Source: Brevibacterium daeguense (lineage in GTDB: Bacteria > Actinomycetota > Actinomycetes > Actinomycetales > Brevibacteriaceae). From it: 64,000 nt of DNA. Every line of letters starts with the position of its first letter. Positions within the stretch are counted from its first letter, which is position 1. A program made the position numbers and the translations under genes. Positions 1-7,735 of this stretch are shown here, in pieces. Location of the stretch: assembly GCF_021729135.1 (NCBI RefSeq), contig NZ_JAJTWW010000004.1:336602-400601 (forward strand), read 5' to 3'. A model generated the notes under the pieces. That model saw only the letters and a program-made list of their open reading frames with translations. It was not told the origin of the DNA and searched no databases.

Positions 1-179
1 CTTCCGGTCTGCAGCTGCGCGCCGCCGACGGTCCGTTCGCCGCGGGCACCGGCCCGCTGGTCACGGGATCGACGCTCGCGCTCGTGATGAGCATGGCCGG
101 GCGAACCGCATACCTCGACGAACTCGACGGTCCCGGTGTGGATCAGCTGCGGCACAACCTCGAGCGCACCACTGCTTGA
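1..179 (+). CDS. C-terminal end of a mycothiol-dependent maleylpyruvate isomerase-family protein (partial)
   Basis: The reading frame enters at base 3 and gives 58 residues before TGA at 177-179; the start lies outside the window. The end carries the family-typical pattern of a small residue-rich strand followed by a Gly-Arg and an acidic Leu-Asp-Glu-Leu-Asp-Gly turn, then a short helix. This is how the C-terminal (sterol-carrier-like) part of the TIGR03083/TIGR03086 family ends. Members bind a metal through an N-terminal DinB-type bundle and several use mycothiol as cofactor. Substrate cannot be told from this fragment. Two other members of the same superfamily lie at 44510-45097 and 47088-47705. 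Confidence 0.6.
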   Translation, partial: SGLQLRAADGPFAAGTGPLVTGSTLALVMSMAGRTAYLDELDGPGVDQLRHNLERTTA

Positions 180-280
180 TGGAACCTGGGCGACCGAGGA
201 GCCGGCCGGTGGGTCCTCGGTCGGCTTCTGCTTGAGGGCAGTTCGCCGCGCCCACATCCTGAGCACAGTTTCCGGCGCCG

Positions 281-871
281 TCACTCCGCATGGGGCGAGA
301 TGCCCACCTCTCGCAGGTTCCGGTCCGCCGCGCTGTCCGGGTCGAAGGGCTTGCCGGCGGTGAAGATCACCCGCACGTTCTCGGGCGTGACCACTTCGAC
401 ATCGACGGTGTTCCAGGCAGTGTTCCGCGGGCCCGAGGTGCTCCCGGGTCGGGCAGACTCGCTCGCCTCGGCGATGGTGTCGACCTGGCTGAGCACGCAC
501 GCGAAGCTCACGGTCAGGTGCGGGAGCTCCCCGGACGGCTGGGTGGCTGACAACTGGTCCATGGGCACCAGCAGCACGTCCTGGAAGGCCCACCGGCGCA
601 GGTGCGTCAGCCGCCCCGGGATGCTGAACAGGTCGAAGAACCCGAAGGCCCGTTCCCAGAAGGCCGCCGACTCCGCGAGGTCGGGTGTGGGAATGGTGAC
701 GAACATCGGCATCCCGTAGATCCCGCGGTACAGATCAGGCGGCACCGCATCCAGCGCCGGGACCGGGACGGGGCTGACGAACTCAGCGGTGCGGTCGGGC
801 TCGATGGAGTCAGTGAGCTTGTTGGACGGTGGCGTGCCGGCCGGGCCGACGGCGCTGGGATTCTCGTTCAT
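281..871 (-). CDS. VOC (glyoxalase/bleomycin resistance fold) family protein
   Basis: The 196-residue protein has one clear VOC module in its middle: a beta strand (MFVTIPTPDL), a helix with AAFWERAFGF, and later strands around the LTVSFACVL segment and VEVVTPENVRVIF. VOC proteins bind a metal or a small hydrophobic ligand and act in detoxification, dioxygenation or antibiotic binding; no specific substrate is evident. The N-terminal 55 residues are Pro/Ala-rich and not part of the fold. I chose the ATG at 871 because GAAGGTGG lies just upstream; a start 21 bases earlier would run into the palindromic operator. It is a single-gene unit with its own MerR-type promoter. Confidence 0.8.
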   Translation of the reverse strand: MNENPSAVGPAGTPPSNKLTDSIEPDRTAEFVSPVPVPALDAVPPDLYRGIYGMPMFVTIPTPDLAESAAFWERAFGFFDLFSIPGRLTHLRRWAFQDVLLVPMDQLSATQPSGELPHLTVSFACVLSQVDTIAEASESARPGSTSGPRNTAWNTVDVEVVTPENVRVIFTAGKPFDPDSAADRNLREVGISPHAE

Positions 872-883
872 GCCACCACCTTC

Positions 884-908
884 GCCCCTCACGCAACGTG
901 AGGGTCAA
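884..908 (-). promoter_or_regulatory. MerR-type promoter/operator of the VOC gene
   Basis: On the minus strand TTGACC (908-903) overlaps a perfect 8-bp inverted repeat, CCCTCACG at 886-893 and CGTGAGGG at 897-904 with loop CAA. MerR-family activators bind such a dyad between a -35 box and an over-spaced (19-20 bp) -10 box. Counting 19 bp from TTGACC puts the -10 at 883-878 (GAAGGT, a poor hexamer) and the transcript start almost on the ATG at 871. The dyad is seen; the regulator class is inferred and no merR gene is in the window. Confidence 0.6.
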
Positions 909-958
909 GCCCCTCCTGTGGGGAACTTTCCACGTGAGTTCCTGCGCCGACCTGTCGA

Positions 959-1876
959 TTACGCCGACGCCGAGGCGAGCGCGGCCAGCAGTGCCACCTC
1001 GGTCCCGGCCAGGCCGCAGGAGAGATAGACGCGCCTGCCGCTGGTCGGCGCAGCCATCGCGCCGGCCGCGACCTGCCCCAGGGCGAGGACCGCCTCGGGC
1101 CCGGCCGGCGGGAACAGCGGACCGTCCTCGGCGAGGTGCTGCCCCGGGGAATCCGAGACGACGAAGGCCTGGCCGAGGAGGTCGGCCGGGATCTCGGAGG
1201 CGTTCTGCGTCTTGGTGCCGAGCGTGTGGACGAGGACGTCGGGGGCCAGCCACGCGGTGTCGAGTACCGGTGCCGAGGCGGTCGTGGCGAGGATGACGAT
1301 GCTCGCCCCGCTGACCGCTTCCTCGGCCGAGGCGACCGCTCGCGCCTCAACGTCGAAGTGGGCGCGGGCGTGCTGGGCCAGGCGCTCGCGGCGGTGGGCG
1401 CGAGGCGAATGGACGCGCACCTCGACGACGTCGAGCACACCGGTGATCGCCCACAGCTGGTTCCGCGCCTGAACCCCGGAGCCGATCACGGCGATCGCAT
1501 GCGGTCCCGGCCCGGCGAGCAGGCTCGCCGCCGCTCCCCCGAGCCCGCCGGTGCGGCGCGGGCCGATGAGATTGCCGATCGCGAGCGCCTCGACGGCTCC
1601 GGTGGTGGCGCTGTGCGCGACGACGACCTGTTCGAACTCCGGCAGGCGTCGGGTGTCGTAGGACCGGTAGCCGAAGTGGGCGGGTGTGGCACCGGCGGTG
1701 AAGACCAGGCGTCCGCCGTCGCTGCCGAGGTCAGCCGTGAGGTCAGCGGTGACGCGCGGAGGAGCGGCAAGTTCGCCTCGGCCGTGGGCGGCGAGCGCCT
1801 CGAGCATGGCCGTCACCGCCAGCTGCGGAGTGAGGAGGGAGCGGAGATCGTCGTCGGTGAAGATGCGGGGCGGCAT
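959..1876 (-). CDS. Ornithine cyclodeaminase/mu-crystallin family protein
   Basis: 305 residues, slightly shorter than the usual 310-340 of this family. The Rossmann nucleotide-binding segment is visible mid-protein as IAVIGSGVQARNQLWAI, followed by a strand VRVHSPRAHRRERLA that recognises the cofactor. The N-terminal dimerisation half carries FTDDDLRSLLTP and a strand reading RLVFTAGATPAHFGYRSYD. Enzymes of this family use NAD(P) to deaminate ornithine or reduce cyclic imines and ketimines; which reaction occurs here is unknown. The ATG at 1876 starts the conserved region; upstream in-frame codons are not conserved-looking. It is divergent from the AtoE-like transporter at 2109 across a 232-bp gap with an inverted repeat. 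Confidence 0.85.
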   Translation of the reverse strand: MPPRIFTDDDLRSLLTPQLAVTAMLEALAAHGRGELAAPPRVTADLTADLGSDGGRLVFTAGATPAHFGYRSYDTRRLPEFEQVVVAHSATTGAVEALAIGNLIGPRRTGGLGGAAASLLAGPGPHAIAVIGSGVQARNQLWAITGVLDVVEVRVHSPRAHRRERLAQHARAHFDVEARAVASAEEAVSGASIVILATTASAPVLDTAWLAPDVLVHTLGTKTQNASEIPADLLGQAFVVSDSPGQHLAEDGPLFPPAGPEAVLALGQVAAGAMAAPTSGRRVYLSCGLAGTEVALLAALASASA

Positions 1877-2005
1877 GCTCCGACCGTATCGCTCCCGGCA
1901 CCGGTCCTGATTGTCGCGCAAGGGCGAGTCCCTGCGCCACGGGCGTACCTGCCCGCGCGAGGCCAACACCCCGCAGGGCGCCACCGTCACCTGAAGCACG
2001 GCATT

Positions 2006-2028
2006 CTCACATACACTTCACATGTGAG
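2006..2028. promoter_or_regulatory. Inverted repeat between the cyclodeaminase and atoE-like genes
   Basis: CTCACAT at 2006-2012 and ATGTGAG at 2022-2028 form a 7-bp inverted repeat with a 9-bp centre; the right half also contains the small palindrome TCACATGTGA (2019-2028). Position between two divergent start codons suggests an operator for one or both genes. No regulator gene is adjacent. Confidence 0.4.
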
Positions 2029-2108
2029 TCCGGGCGGCGGTAGGCACTCCTGCCGGCCCTGCCACCGCTCGCCACGTGTCGTCACTGTCGTCGACCAAGG
2101 AGATCACG

Positions 2109-3482
2109 ATGTCTCAGCAGACCACTCCGCCCCCCGCGCAGACCTCGCGGCGCGGAATCATGCGCCCCTTCAACAACTTCCTCGAACGGTGGGTTCCCTC
2201 CGCCCTGGTCTTCGCCATCGTCCTGACCATCATCGTCGCAGTCCTGGCCCTGCTCCTGACTGATTCCGGTCCCGTGGCCATCATCAAGGGCTGGGGTGAC
2301 GGGCTTTCGGGACTGCTCGCCTTCATGACGCAGATGGCACTCATCCTGCTGCTCGGGCACATGCTCGCCAACACTCGTCCGGTGCGATTGCTTCTGGGAA
2401 AGCTGGCGCGGGTACCTCGATCTCCGGTCTACGCCTACACCTTCGTCTTCGTGGTCGCGGCGTTGGCAAGCCTCATCACCTGGGGGCTGGGCCTGGTGGT
2501 CGGCGCCCTGCTGGCACGGGAGGTCGCGGTGCAGGCGCGAAAGCGCGGCATGAAGGTGCACTTTCCATTGCTGGTGGCCGCCGGCTATTCGGGATATGTC
2601 GTCTGGCACATGGGGTATTCCGGCTCGGGCCCCCTGACCGCCGCCACCGAGGGCTCCTTCATGCACGAGGCGGCCGGCCGCGTCGTACCGGTCACCGAGA
2701 CCACGTTCACGCCGTGGAACATGCTGGCTGCCCTGGCCGTCATCATCGTGTGCGGCTCGCTGTTCCTCCTGATCGCTCCCAAGAAGAACGATCCGGTGAC
2801 CGAACTGCCCGGCGAGGTCGGCTCCGAAGCTTATGACCCAGGTGAAGAGGATGTGGTGACGCCTGCAGACCGCATTGATGCCTCGCGGGTTCTGACGCTG
2901 CTTGTCGGCCTGGCGCTGGCGGCCTACCTGGTCATCCACTTCTCCTCAGGCGGAACCCTGACGCTGGACATCGTCAACTGGTCCTTCCTGACGCTGATCC
3001 TCCTGCTGGTGCGCAATCCGTTCGAGATCATCCATCTGACTGCGAAGGCGGCGTCCAACGTCGGTGAGATCCTGCTCCAGTTCCCGCTGTACGCCGGGAT
3101 CCTGGGCATCATGACAGTGACCGGACTCATCCAGGTGTTCTCCGACGCATTCGTGGCGATCGCGAACCCGACGACCTTTGGCATGCTCGCCTTCCTGTCC
3201 GCCGGGCTGGTGAACTTCTTCGTGCCCTCGGGTGGAGGTCAATTCGCGGTGCAGGGGCCGATCATGCTCAACGCCGCCGATCAGATGGGCGTGGACCAGT
3301 CGATCGCGATCATGGCAGTGGCGTACGGCGACCAGTGGACGAACATGATCCAGCCGTTCTGGGCGCTCCCGGTGCTCGCCATCGCCGGCCTGAAGATGCG
3401 TGACATCCTCGGCTACACCTCGGTCACCTTGGCCGGTTCCGGAGTCGTGCTGCTGGTGACAATGCTGCTCGTGAGCCTGTGA
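2109..3482 (+). CDS. Short-chain fatty acid transporter, AtoE family
   Basis: 457 residues with about ten to twelve hydrophobic membrane segments. The family signatures are clear: an N-terminal FLERWVPSALVFAIVLTI segment, the central PLLVAAGYSGYVVWHMGYSG loop, and the C-terminal VNFFVPSGGGQFAVQGP motif followed by GDQWTNMIQPFWALP. These characterise the AtoE/TIGR00366 family, which moves acetoacetate, butyrate and similar acids across the cytoplasmic membrane. AAGGAGA seven bases before the ATG at 2109 fixes the start. Transcribed away from the cyclodeaminase-family gene; no acetoacetate CoA-transferase genes are beside it, so the substrate is open. Confidence 0.9.
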   Translation: MSQQTTPPPAQTSRRGIMRPFNNFLERWVPSALVFAIVLTIIVAVLALLLTDSGPVAIIKGWGDGLSGLLAFMTQMALILLLGHMLANTRPVRLLLGKLARVPRSPVYAYTFVFVVAALASLITWGLGLVVGALLAREVAVQARKRGMKVHFPLLVAAGYSGYVVWHMGYSGSGPLTAATEGSFMHEAAGRVVPVTETTFTPWNMLAALAVIIVCGSLFLLIAPKKNDPVTELPGEVGSEAYDPGEEDVVTPADRIDASRVLTLLVGLALAAYLVIHFSSGGTLTLDIVNWSFLTLILLLVRNPFEIIHLTAKAASNVGEILLQFPLYAGILGIMTVTGLIQVFSDAFVAIANPTTFGMLAFLSAGLVNFFVPSGGGQFAVQGPIMLNAADQMGVDQSIAIMAVAYGDQWTNMIQPFWALPVLAIAGLKMRDILGYTSVTLAGSGVVLLVTMLLVSL

Positions 3483-3550
3483 GCGAGAGATGGTGAGCCT
3501 GAAGTCGCCGGCAGCAAAGGCGGCACGGACGGGAACGCCGACCTGACGAC

Positions 3551-4297
3551 ATGACACCGAAGCCGATCACGATGGTCGAGATTCCGCCCGGGTCCGCTGT
3601 CATCTCGGACCAGCGGACCGGTGAGAGCTGGACCGTCGATGTCGACGGCTTCCTCCTCGCGTCGACCCCGGTCACGGTCGGGCAGTACAGGTCACTCGCC
3701 GAGGCGACCGCGGCTGCCGATGCAGGCCAGGTGAGCGAGGCTGTCGGCACAGCCGAACCGGCCCGGCAGGGGTCCGGCGCCGACCGCGCTGACACCGCCG
3801 ACTCCTTACCGATCACCGAGGTCTCCTGGCTGGACGCCGTCGCATTCTGCAATCGGCTGTCGGAGAGCGAGGGCCGGACCCCGGCCTACCTGGTCCGCGA
3901 CGGTGACGTCCGATGGATCGCGAGCAGCGACGGCTACCGCTTGCCGACCGAAGCCGAGTGGGTCCATGCGTGCCGGGCCGGCTCCTCGGGCCCGCGCTAT
4001 GGCGACCTCGACACCATCGCCTGGTACCGTGCAAACTCTCGCGGATCGGCGCAGCCTGTGGGCGGCAGGGCTCCTAACGCATGGGGTCTCTACGACATGC
4101 TCGGCAATGTCTTCGAGTGGTGCTGGGACCTCTATGATCCGGCGGTCTACGGCACGTATCGCGTCCTCAAGGGCGGCGGCTGGGCGGATCCTCCATGGAG
4201 TTGCCGGGCCGGTGTCCGACGCCGCAGCATGGAAACCTTCGCAATCGACGACGTGGGGTTCCGAGTGGCACGTTCGTCAGCTCCGCGCTCTTCGTAA
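3551..4297 (+). CDS. SUMF1/formylglycine-generating-enzyme-fold protein, probably not a sulfatase activator
   Basis: 248 residues covering a whole SUMF1 domain: the N-terminal PVTVGQYRSL, VSWLDAVAFCNRLSE, YRLPTEAEWVHACRAG, NAWGLYDMLGNVFEWCWD and the closing VLKGGGWADPPWSCRAGVRR. True formylglycine-generating enzymes hold two copper-binding cysteines a few residues apart in the last motif; here only the second (SCRAG) is present and the first position is Asp-Pro. The protein is therefore more likely a member of the wide SUMF1-like group of unknown or thiol-chemistry function. No sulfatase gene is nearby. A low-complexity Ala/Asp insert occupies roughly residues 55-80. It follows the transporter gene after 68 bases. 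Confidence 0.8.
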   Translation: MTPKPITMVEIPPGSAVISDQRTGESWTVDVDGFLLASTPVTVGQYRSLAEATAAADAGQVSEAVGTAEPARQGSGADRADTADSLPITEVSWLDAVAFCNRLSESEGRTPAYLVRDGDVRWIASSDGYRLPTEAEWVHACRAGSSGPRYGDLDTIAWYRANSRGSAQPVGGRAPNAWGLYDMLGNVFEWCWDLYDPAVYGTYRVLKGGGWADPPWSCRAGVRRRSMETFAIDDVGFRVARSSAPRSS

Positions 4298-4323
4298 GCC
4301 GGCCCCGCGCTCCTCGTGCGCCC

Positions 4324-5289
4324 TCACCGCGTTCCTCGCGCGTCGGCCAATCCCTCGCGCCTCGCGGTCCAGCTTTCCGAGAACTCAGCGATGACCTCGG
4401 TGACGGTCCGGAGCAGCACGTCGAACCCGGGCTTCTCCGCCGGAAAGTGACCGCAGCCGGGCAGCTCTACATAGCGCGTCTCCACTGGCAGACGGTCGAG
4501 GTAGTTGCGGCTGACCTCGGGAGGCGTCCAGCGGTCCTCTGCCGGGTGGACGAGCACAACCGGAGCCCCCGCATACTCCTCCGCGGGCACCGCCGGGCCG
4601 CCTTCGAGCAGTCCGGCGAACCAGCCGAGGGGCATCCGGACTCCGCCGCCCCGGCCATCTGCCATCACCTCGGCGCTGAGGGCGGGGTCGTTGGAGACGT
4701 CTTCCATCGGAGTCACGAGCTTCATCGGGATTCGGGCCGATTCGGCGCGGCCGTGGACGGCGCTCACGAGCATGTTGCTCAGAGGCACCAGCAGCGGACT
4801 GCGGACCACGTGCTTCTGCACGTCCGGGTCCGAGAGGTCCAGCAAGCACGTCGCGATCACTGTGCTGACCTGGGGCACGACCGCGGCGACATCGAGCGCG
4901 AGCATTCCGCCCATGCTGGCGCCCAACAGAATGAGCGGTCTGTCGTCCTCGGCGAGCAGCCCTTCGACCAGGTCGACGAGCAGGTCCTGCCAGTCGGCAT
5001 AGGTGACGCGACTGTCGGCCAGCGGCTGCGTCCTTCCGTACCCGGGAAGGTCGGCGACCGTGACGTGGGCGCCGAGGTGCGCGATGTGGGCTGCGATCGG
5101 CCACATCGCCGCCGTATTGCCGCCGCCGCCATGGATGATCACGACACGCACGTCTGCCCTCGGGTCGCCGATGTGTTCCCGGTGTACGCACCAACGCCGC
5201 CAGCGCCAGACGTCGGAGGTTCTCCGGGTACCCGAAGGGACCGGACGGAAGTGCTTCTCGTAACGGCTGTCCAGTTGAGGGGCAGACAT
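4324..5289 (-). CDS. Alpha/beta hydrolase
   Basis: 321 residues. The oxyanion segment HGGGG is at residues 53-57 and the nucleophile elbow GASMG at 123-127, making Ser125 the nucleophile. The acid is probably the Asp of HPAEDRWTPP and the base the His of LPGCGHFPAEK near the C-terminus. This is a complete catalytic triad of the esterase/lipase type; substrate is unknown. The ATG at 5289 was taken because the residues before it are not hydrolase-like and run into the promoter region of the next operon. It converges with the SUMF1-like gene, separated by a short C/G-rich repetitive gap (CCGCGCTCCTCG-type units). Confidence 0.85.
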   Translation of the reverse strand: MSAPQLDSRYEKHFRPVPSGTRRTSDVWRWRRWCVHREHIGDPRADVRVVIIHGGGGNTAAMWPIAAHIAHLGAHVTVADLPGYGRTQPLADSRVTYADWQDLLVDLVEGLLAEDDRPLILLGASMGGMLALDVAAVVPQVSTVIATCLLDLSDPDVQKHVVRSPLLVPLSNMLVSAVHGRAESARIPMKLVTPMEDVSNDPALSAEVMADGRGGGVRMPLGWFAGLLEGGPAVPAEEYAGAPVVLVHPAEDRWTPPEVSRNYLDRLPVETRYVELPGCGHFPAEKPGFDVLLRTVTEVIAEFSESWTARREGLADARGTR

Positions 5290-5375
5290 ACGGCGACTGT
5301 AGCAACGGTGCGTGCGACGCAGGGTCGCTCTTTCGACCGCCGGCACTCCCAAGCCATGCGAGAATATGCAGTTTA

Positions 5376-5439
5376 TGTCAAATATCCTTGACATGATGTC
5401 GCATACTCATTACATTCAAGGTGTCACATATCTTTGACA
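5376..5439 (+). promoter_or_regulatory. Promoter with two matching operators before the membrane protein/XRE operon
   Basis: Two related 18-bp inverted repeats are seen: TGTCAAATATCCTTGACA at 5376-5393 and TGTCACATATCTTTGACA at 5422-5439. TTGACA of the first (5388-5393) is a consensus -35 box; 17 bp downstream is TACATT (5411-5416), a good -10 box. The second repeat covers the predicted transcription start and ends just before the ribosome site CCAGGAGGA. One repressor binding both sites would block the promoter from both sides; the XRE protein encoded two genes on is the obvious candidate (inference). Confidence 0.75.
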
Positions 5440-5452
5440 CCCAGGAGGATCG

Positions 5453-6001
5453 ATGTCTTCCGAACCCACACGTTCCGAACACACGCCATCCGCGCGCTCG
5501 CCCTCCGGTCACCCGCCGTCCGAGAAGGCTCGGATCAGCCTGGCTCCCGAGGAGCGCAGCGCCTGGATCATGCTCGTGCTTGCCGTCATCGGGTACCCGA
5601 TATACCTCGCCCTGCTATTCACCGGCCCCTCCGGTACCGCCGAGCGCGGATCGACCGCCGCCGGACCGGAATTGACCGACCTGTCATTCGCCGGTCCGAT
5701 GCTGTGGACCATCGGCGGCTCGGTCGTCGTCTCGGTCATCCTCCACGCCGCCTCCGGAGTCTTCACCGACGGTGAGGCCGGCGGTCGCGATGAGCGCGAC
5801 CGCCAGATCGGCCGCTGGGCCGAGCTCATCGGTCAGTCGTTCGTCGTCACCGGAGCACTGTCCGGTTTGGTCCTCGCGATGCTGCGCGCCGATGTGTTCT
5901 GGATCGCCAACGCGATCTACCTCTGCTTCTTCCTCTCCGCGATCCTCGGATCGATCGCGAAGATCATCGCCTACCGGACGGGGTTCTCCGCGACATGGTG
6001 A
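5453..6001 (+). CDS. Four-helix membrane protein paired with an XRE regulator
   Basis: 182 residues: a Ser/Pro-rich cytoplasmic start of about 35 residues, then four hydrophobic helices (WIMLVLAVIGYPIYLALLF; MLWTIGGSVVVSVILHAA; FVVTGALSGLVLAMLRA; IANAIYLCFFLSAILGSIA). AGGAGGATCG precedes the ATG. The charged loop between helices 2 and 3 reads GRDERDRQIGRWAELIGQ. The arrangement of a small multi-helix membrane protein followed directly by an 80-residue XRE repressor is common in Gram-positives, with the membrane protein usually of unknown function. Function here is not recognised; context suggests self-regulation through the twin operators upstream. Confidence 0.75.
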   Translation: MSSEPTRSEHTPSARSPSGHPPSEKARISLAPEERSAWIMLVLAVIGYPIYLALLFTGPSGTAERGSTAAGPELTDLSFAGPMLWTIGGSVVVSVILHAASGVFTDGEAGGRDERDRQIGRWAELIGQSFVVTGALSGLVLAMLRADVFWIANAIYLCFFLSAILGSIAKIIAYRTGFSATW

Positions 6002-6027
6002 GGAGGCGACGCGTTCAAGGAGACGCA

Positions 6028-6270
6028 GTGAGGGGGGGCGACGTGGTGAAGGCGACCCGCGTGCGCAACGACATCCGCAGGCTGCGCTTCGAAGCCGGCG
6101 AGGTGACCCAGGCCGCTCTGGCCAAACAGGTCGGAGTCACCCGACAGACCCTGATCGCCATCGAGCAGGGCCGCTATGCACCGTCGCTGGAGACCGCATT
6201 CAGGATCGCGCGGGCCTTCGGGGTCGGACTCGAAGACGTGTTCCAGTACCCCTCCGACAATGAGGATTGA
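6028..6270 (+). CDS. XRE-family helix-turn-helix regulator
   Basis: 80 residues forming a single HTH_3 domain: VRNDIRRLRFEAGEVTQAAL, then recognition helix VTRQTLIAIEQGRYAPSLET and ARAFGVGLEDVFQYP. Proteins of this size bind short inverted repeats as dimers and generally repress their own operon. GTG at 6028 is preferred because AAGGAGA stands four bases upstream; an ATG at 5995 overlaps the stop codon of the membrane gene but has no good ribosome site. Transcribed with the membrane protein before it and the oxidoreductase after it. Confidence 0.88.
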   Translation: MRGGDVVKATRVRNDIRRLRFEAGEVTQAALAKQVGVTRQTLIAIEQGRYAPSLETAFRIARAFGVGLEDVFQYPSDNED

Positions 6271-6275
6271 GAACA

Positions 6276-7280
6276 ATGACTGCATCGACGACAACCACAA
6301 TGAACGCCATCGTGCAGACTCGCTACGGTGGCCCCGAGGCACTCGTCAGGGCCGAAGTCCCCGTCCCAGCGCCCGGACCGGGCGAGGTGATCGTCCGCGT
6401 GGTGGCCGCAGGGCTCGATGCCGGGCTGGTCCACTTGCTCGAAGGTCGGCCGCGTCCGGTCCGCTGGGCGATGCCCTTGCGCGGGACCCGAGTGCTCGGC
6501 AGCGACTTCTCCGGCACCATCCACGCCCTCGGCCCGGACGTCAGCGGACTGGCCGTCGGCCAGCAGGTGTTCGGCACCGCCCAGATGGGGGCCGGGTCCC
6601 TGGCTGAGTACGCCCGCGCGCGGGTCGACAAACTGGCGCCGAAGCCCGCGGGACTGAGCCACGAGGAGGCCGCCGCAGTGCCGGTCTCGGCGACCACCGC
6701 ACTGCGCGCAGTCCGTGACGCCGCACAGGTGCAAGCCGGCCAGCGAGTGCTGATCCTCGGCGTGGCCGGCGGTGTCGGGCACTTTGCCGCTCAGCTCGCA
6801 GTCGGCCGCGGATCAGAGGTCACCGGCGCCTGCAGTACGGCCAAGGTCGCGCTGGCCGAACGGCTCGGAATCGCCCGGGCAATCGACTATACGCGGAGCG
6901 ATCCGCTGTCGGCCGGACCGTTCGACGCCATCATCGACACCGGCGGACATCGCAGTCTGCAGGATCTGCGCCGCGCGCTCGGCGAGCACGGGACGCTGGT
7001 CCTCGTCGGCTCCGAACCCGAAGGCGACCCCCTCGGCGGCCTCGGCCGAGGGTTGCGTGCCGCGCTGCTCAATCCGCTGAGCAGACAGAAGCTCGTCACA
7101 CTGCTGTCCACCGAGCACCGCGACGCACTGCGCGACCTCACTGCCGAAATCGACGCCGACCGGCTGCGCCCGGTCATCGACCGCGTCTTCCCCCTGGCGG
7201 AGACGGCCGATGCCGTGCGGCGCCTCGGTCGCGGCAAGGGCACCGCCAAGACAGTGATCCGGGTGGCACCCAACTCCTGA
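6276..7280 (+). CDS. Zinc-free MDR-family NAD(P)-dependent oxidoreductase (quinone reductase-like)
   Basis: 334 residues with the medium-chain dehydrogenase layout: a GroES-like N-terminal half (GSDFSGTIHALGPDVSGL) and a Rossmann half with VLILGVAGGVGHFAAQLA, the cofactor fingerprint. The zinc-binding Cys/His residues of alcohol dehydrogenases are absent, as in quinone oxidoreductases. Expected role: reduction of quinones or activated double bonds with NADPH in the cytoplasm. The ATG at 6276 follows the XRE stop by five bases with GAGG upstream; an in-frame TTG at 6267 is possible. It is the last gene of the membrane protein/XRE operon, so the same repressor probably controls it. Confidence 0.88.
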   Translation: MTASTTTTMNAIVQTRYGGPEALVRAEVPVPAPGPGEVIVRVVAAGLDAGLVHLLEGRPRPVRWAMPLRGTRVLGSDFSGTIHALGPDVSGLAVGQQVFGTAQMGAGSLAEYARARVDKLAPKPAGLSHEEAAAVPVSATTALRAVRDAAQVQAGQRVLILGVAGGVGHFAAQLAVGRGSEVTGACSTAKVALAERLGIARAIDYTRSDPLSAGPFDAIIDTGGHRSLQDLRRALGEHGTLVLVGSEPEGDPLGGLGRGLRAALLNPLSRQKLVTLLSTEHRDALRDLTAEIDADRLRPVIDRVFPLAETADAVRRLGRGKGTAKTVIRVAPNS

Positions 7281-7350
7281 CTGCAACTGCCCTGCCGTGC
7301 CCTGCACTGCGACGACGACTGCCCTGCCCCGGGATGGTGACGGCGCGCAG

Positions 7351-7647
7351 TCAGCCGCGGCGCTTGAACTCCACCTCGACGAACGCGCACTCGCTGCCGG
7401 ACAGGTTGCGGACGTTGTGGGTGCTGCCGACGGGACGCGAGTACGAGGCGCCGGGCACCAGGTCGTTGTCATACTCGCCGTCCGGCGTCTGGATCCGCAG
7501 CGTCCCGAACGATGTCGGGACGACGACGTATTCGAGTTCATGGGTGTGCATACCCGTCTGCGTTCCCGGCGGGAAACGCCACTCCGTCACCCGAGTGAAC
7601 TCGTTGTCGATCTGCACAGTCGCAATCGCGGTCGTCTCCTGGCTCAT
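7351..7647 (-). CDS. Single-domain cupin
   Basis: 98 residues forming one small beta barrel. Cupin motif 1 is seen as PPGTQTGMHTHELEYVVVP, with metal ligands His-x-His-x3-Glu; motif 2 is PGASYSRPVGSTHNVRN, ending in the fourth ligand His. Such proteins bind a metal and act as dioxygenases, isomerases or ligand sensors; no substrate can be given. No ribosome site stands before the ATG at 7647, but TAGAAT lies seven bases upstream on the coding strand, so a leaderless transcript is plausible. It converges with the MDR gene. Confidence 0.8.
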   Translation of the reverse strand: MSQETTAIATVQIDNEFTRVTEWRFPPGTQTGMHTHELEYVVVPTSFGTLRIQTPDGEYDNDLVPGASYSRPVGSTHNVRNLSGSECAFVEVEFKRRG

Positions 7648-7681
7648 GAGGCGATTCTAACCAGAGCCCGTGACCGGCGTC

Positions 7682-7735
7682 GCATCTCAGTAGGCCCCCG
7701 AATCTCAGCCGGCTCCCGCATCTCAGCCGGGCCCC
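7682..7735. repeat. 18-bp tandem repeat, three copies
   Basis: Units at 7682-7699, 7700-7717 and 7718-7735 are variants of one 18-mer whose core is ATCTCAGCCGG. The array starts in the gap beside the cupin gene and runs into the last codons of the MarR gene (stop at 7723-7725). Confidence 0.75.

Noticed and set aside
5453..6270. Toxin-antitoxin reading of the membrane protein/XRE pair
   Set aside because: The membrane protein has four helices and 182 residues, unlike small membrane toxins, and the operon includes a metabolic enzyme.
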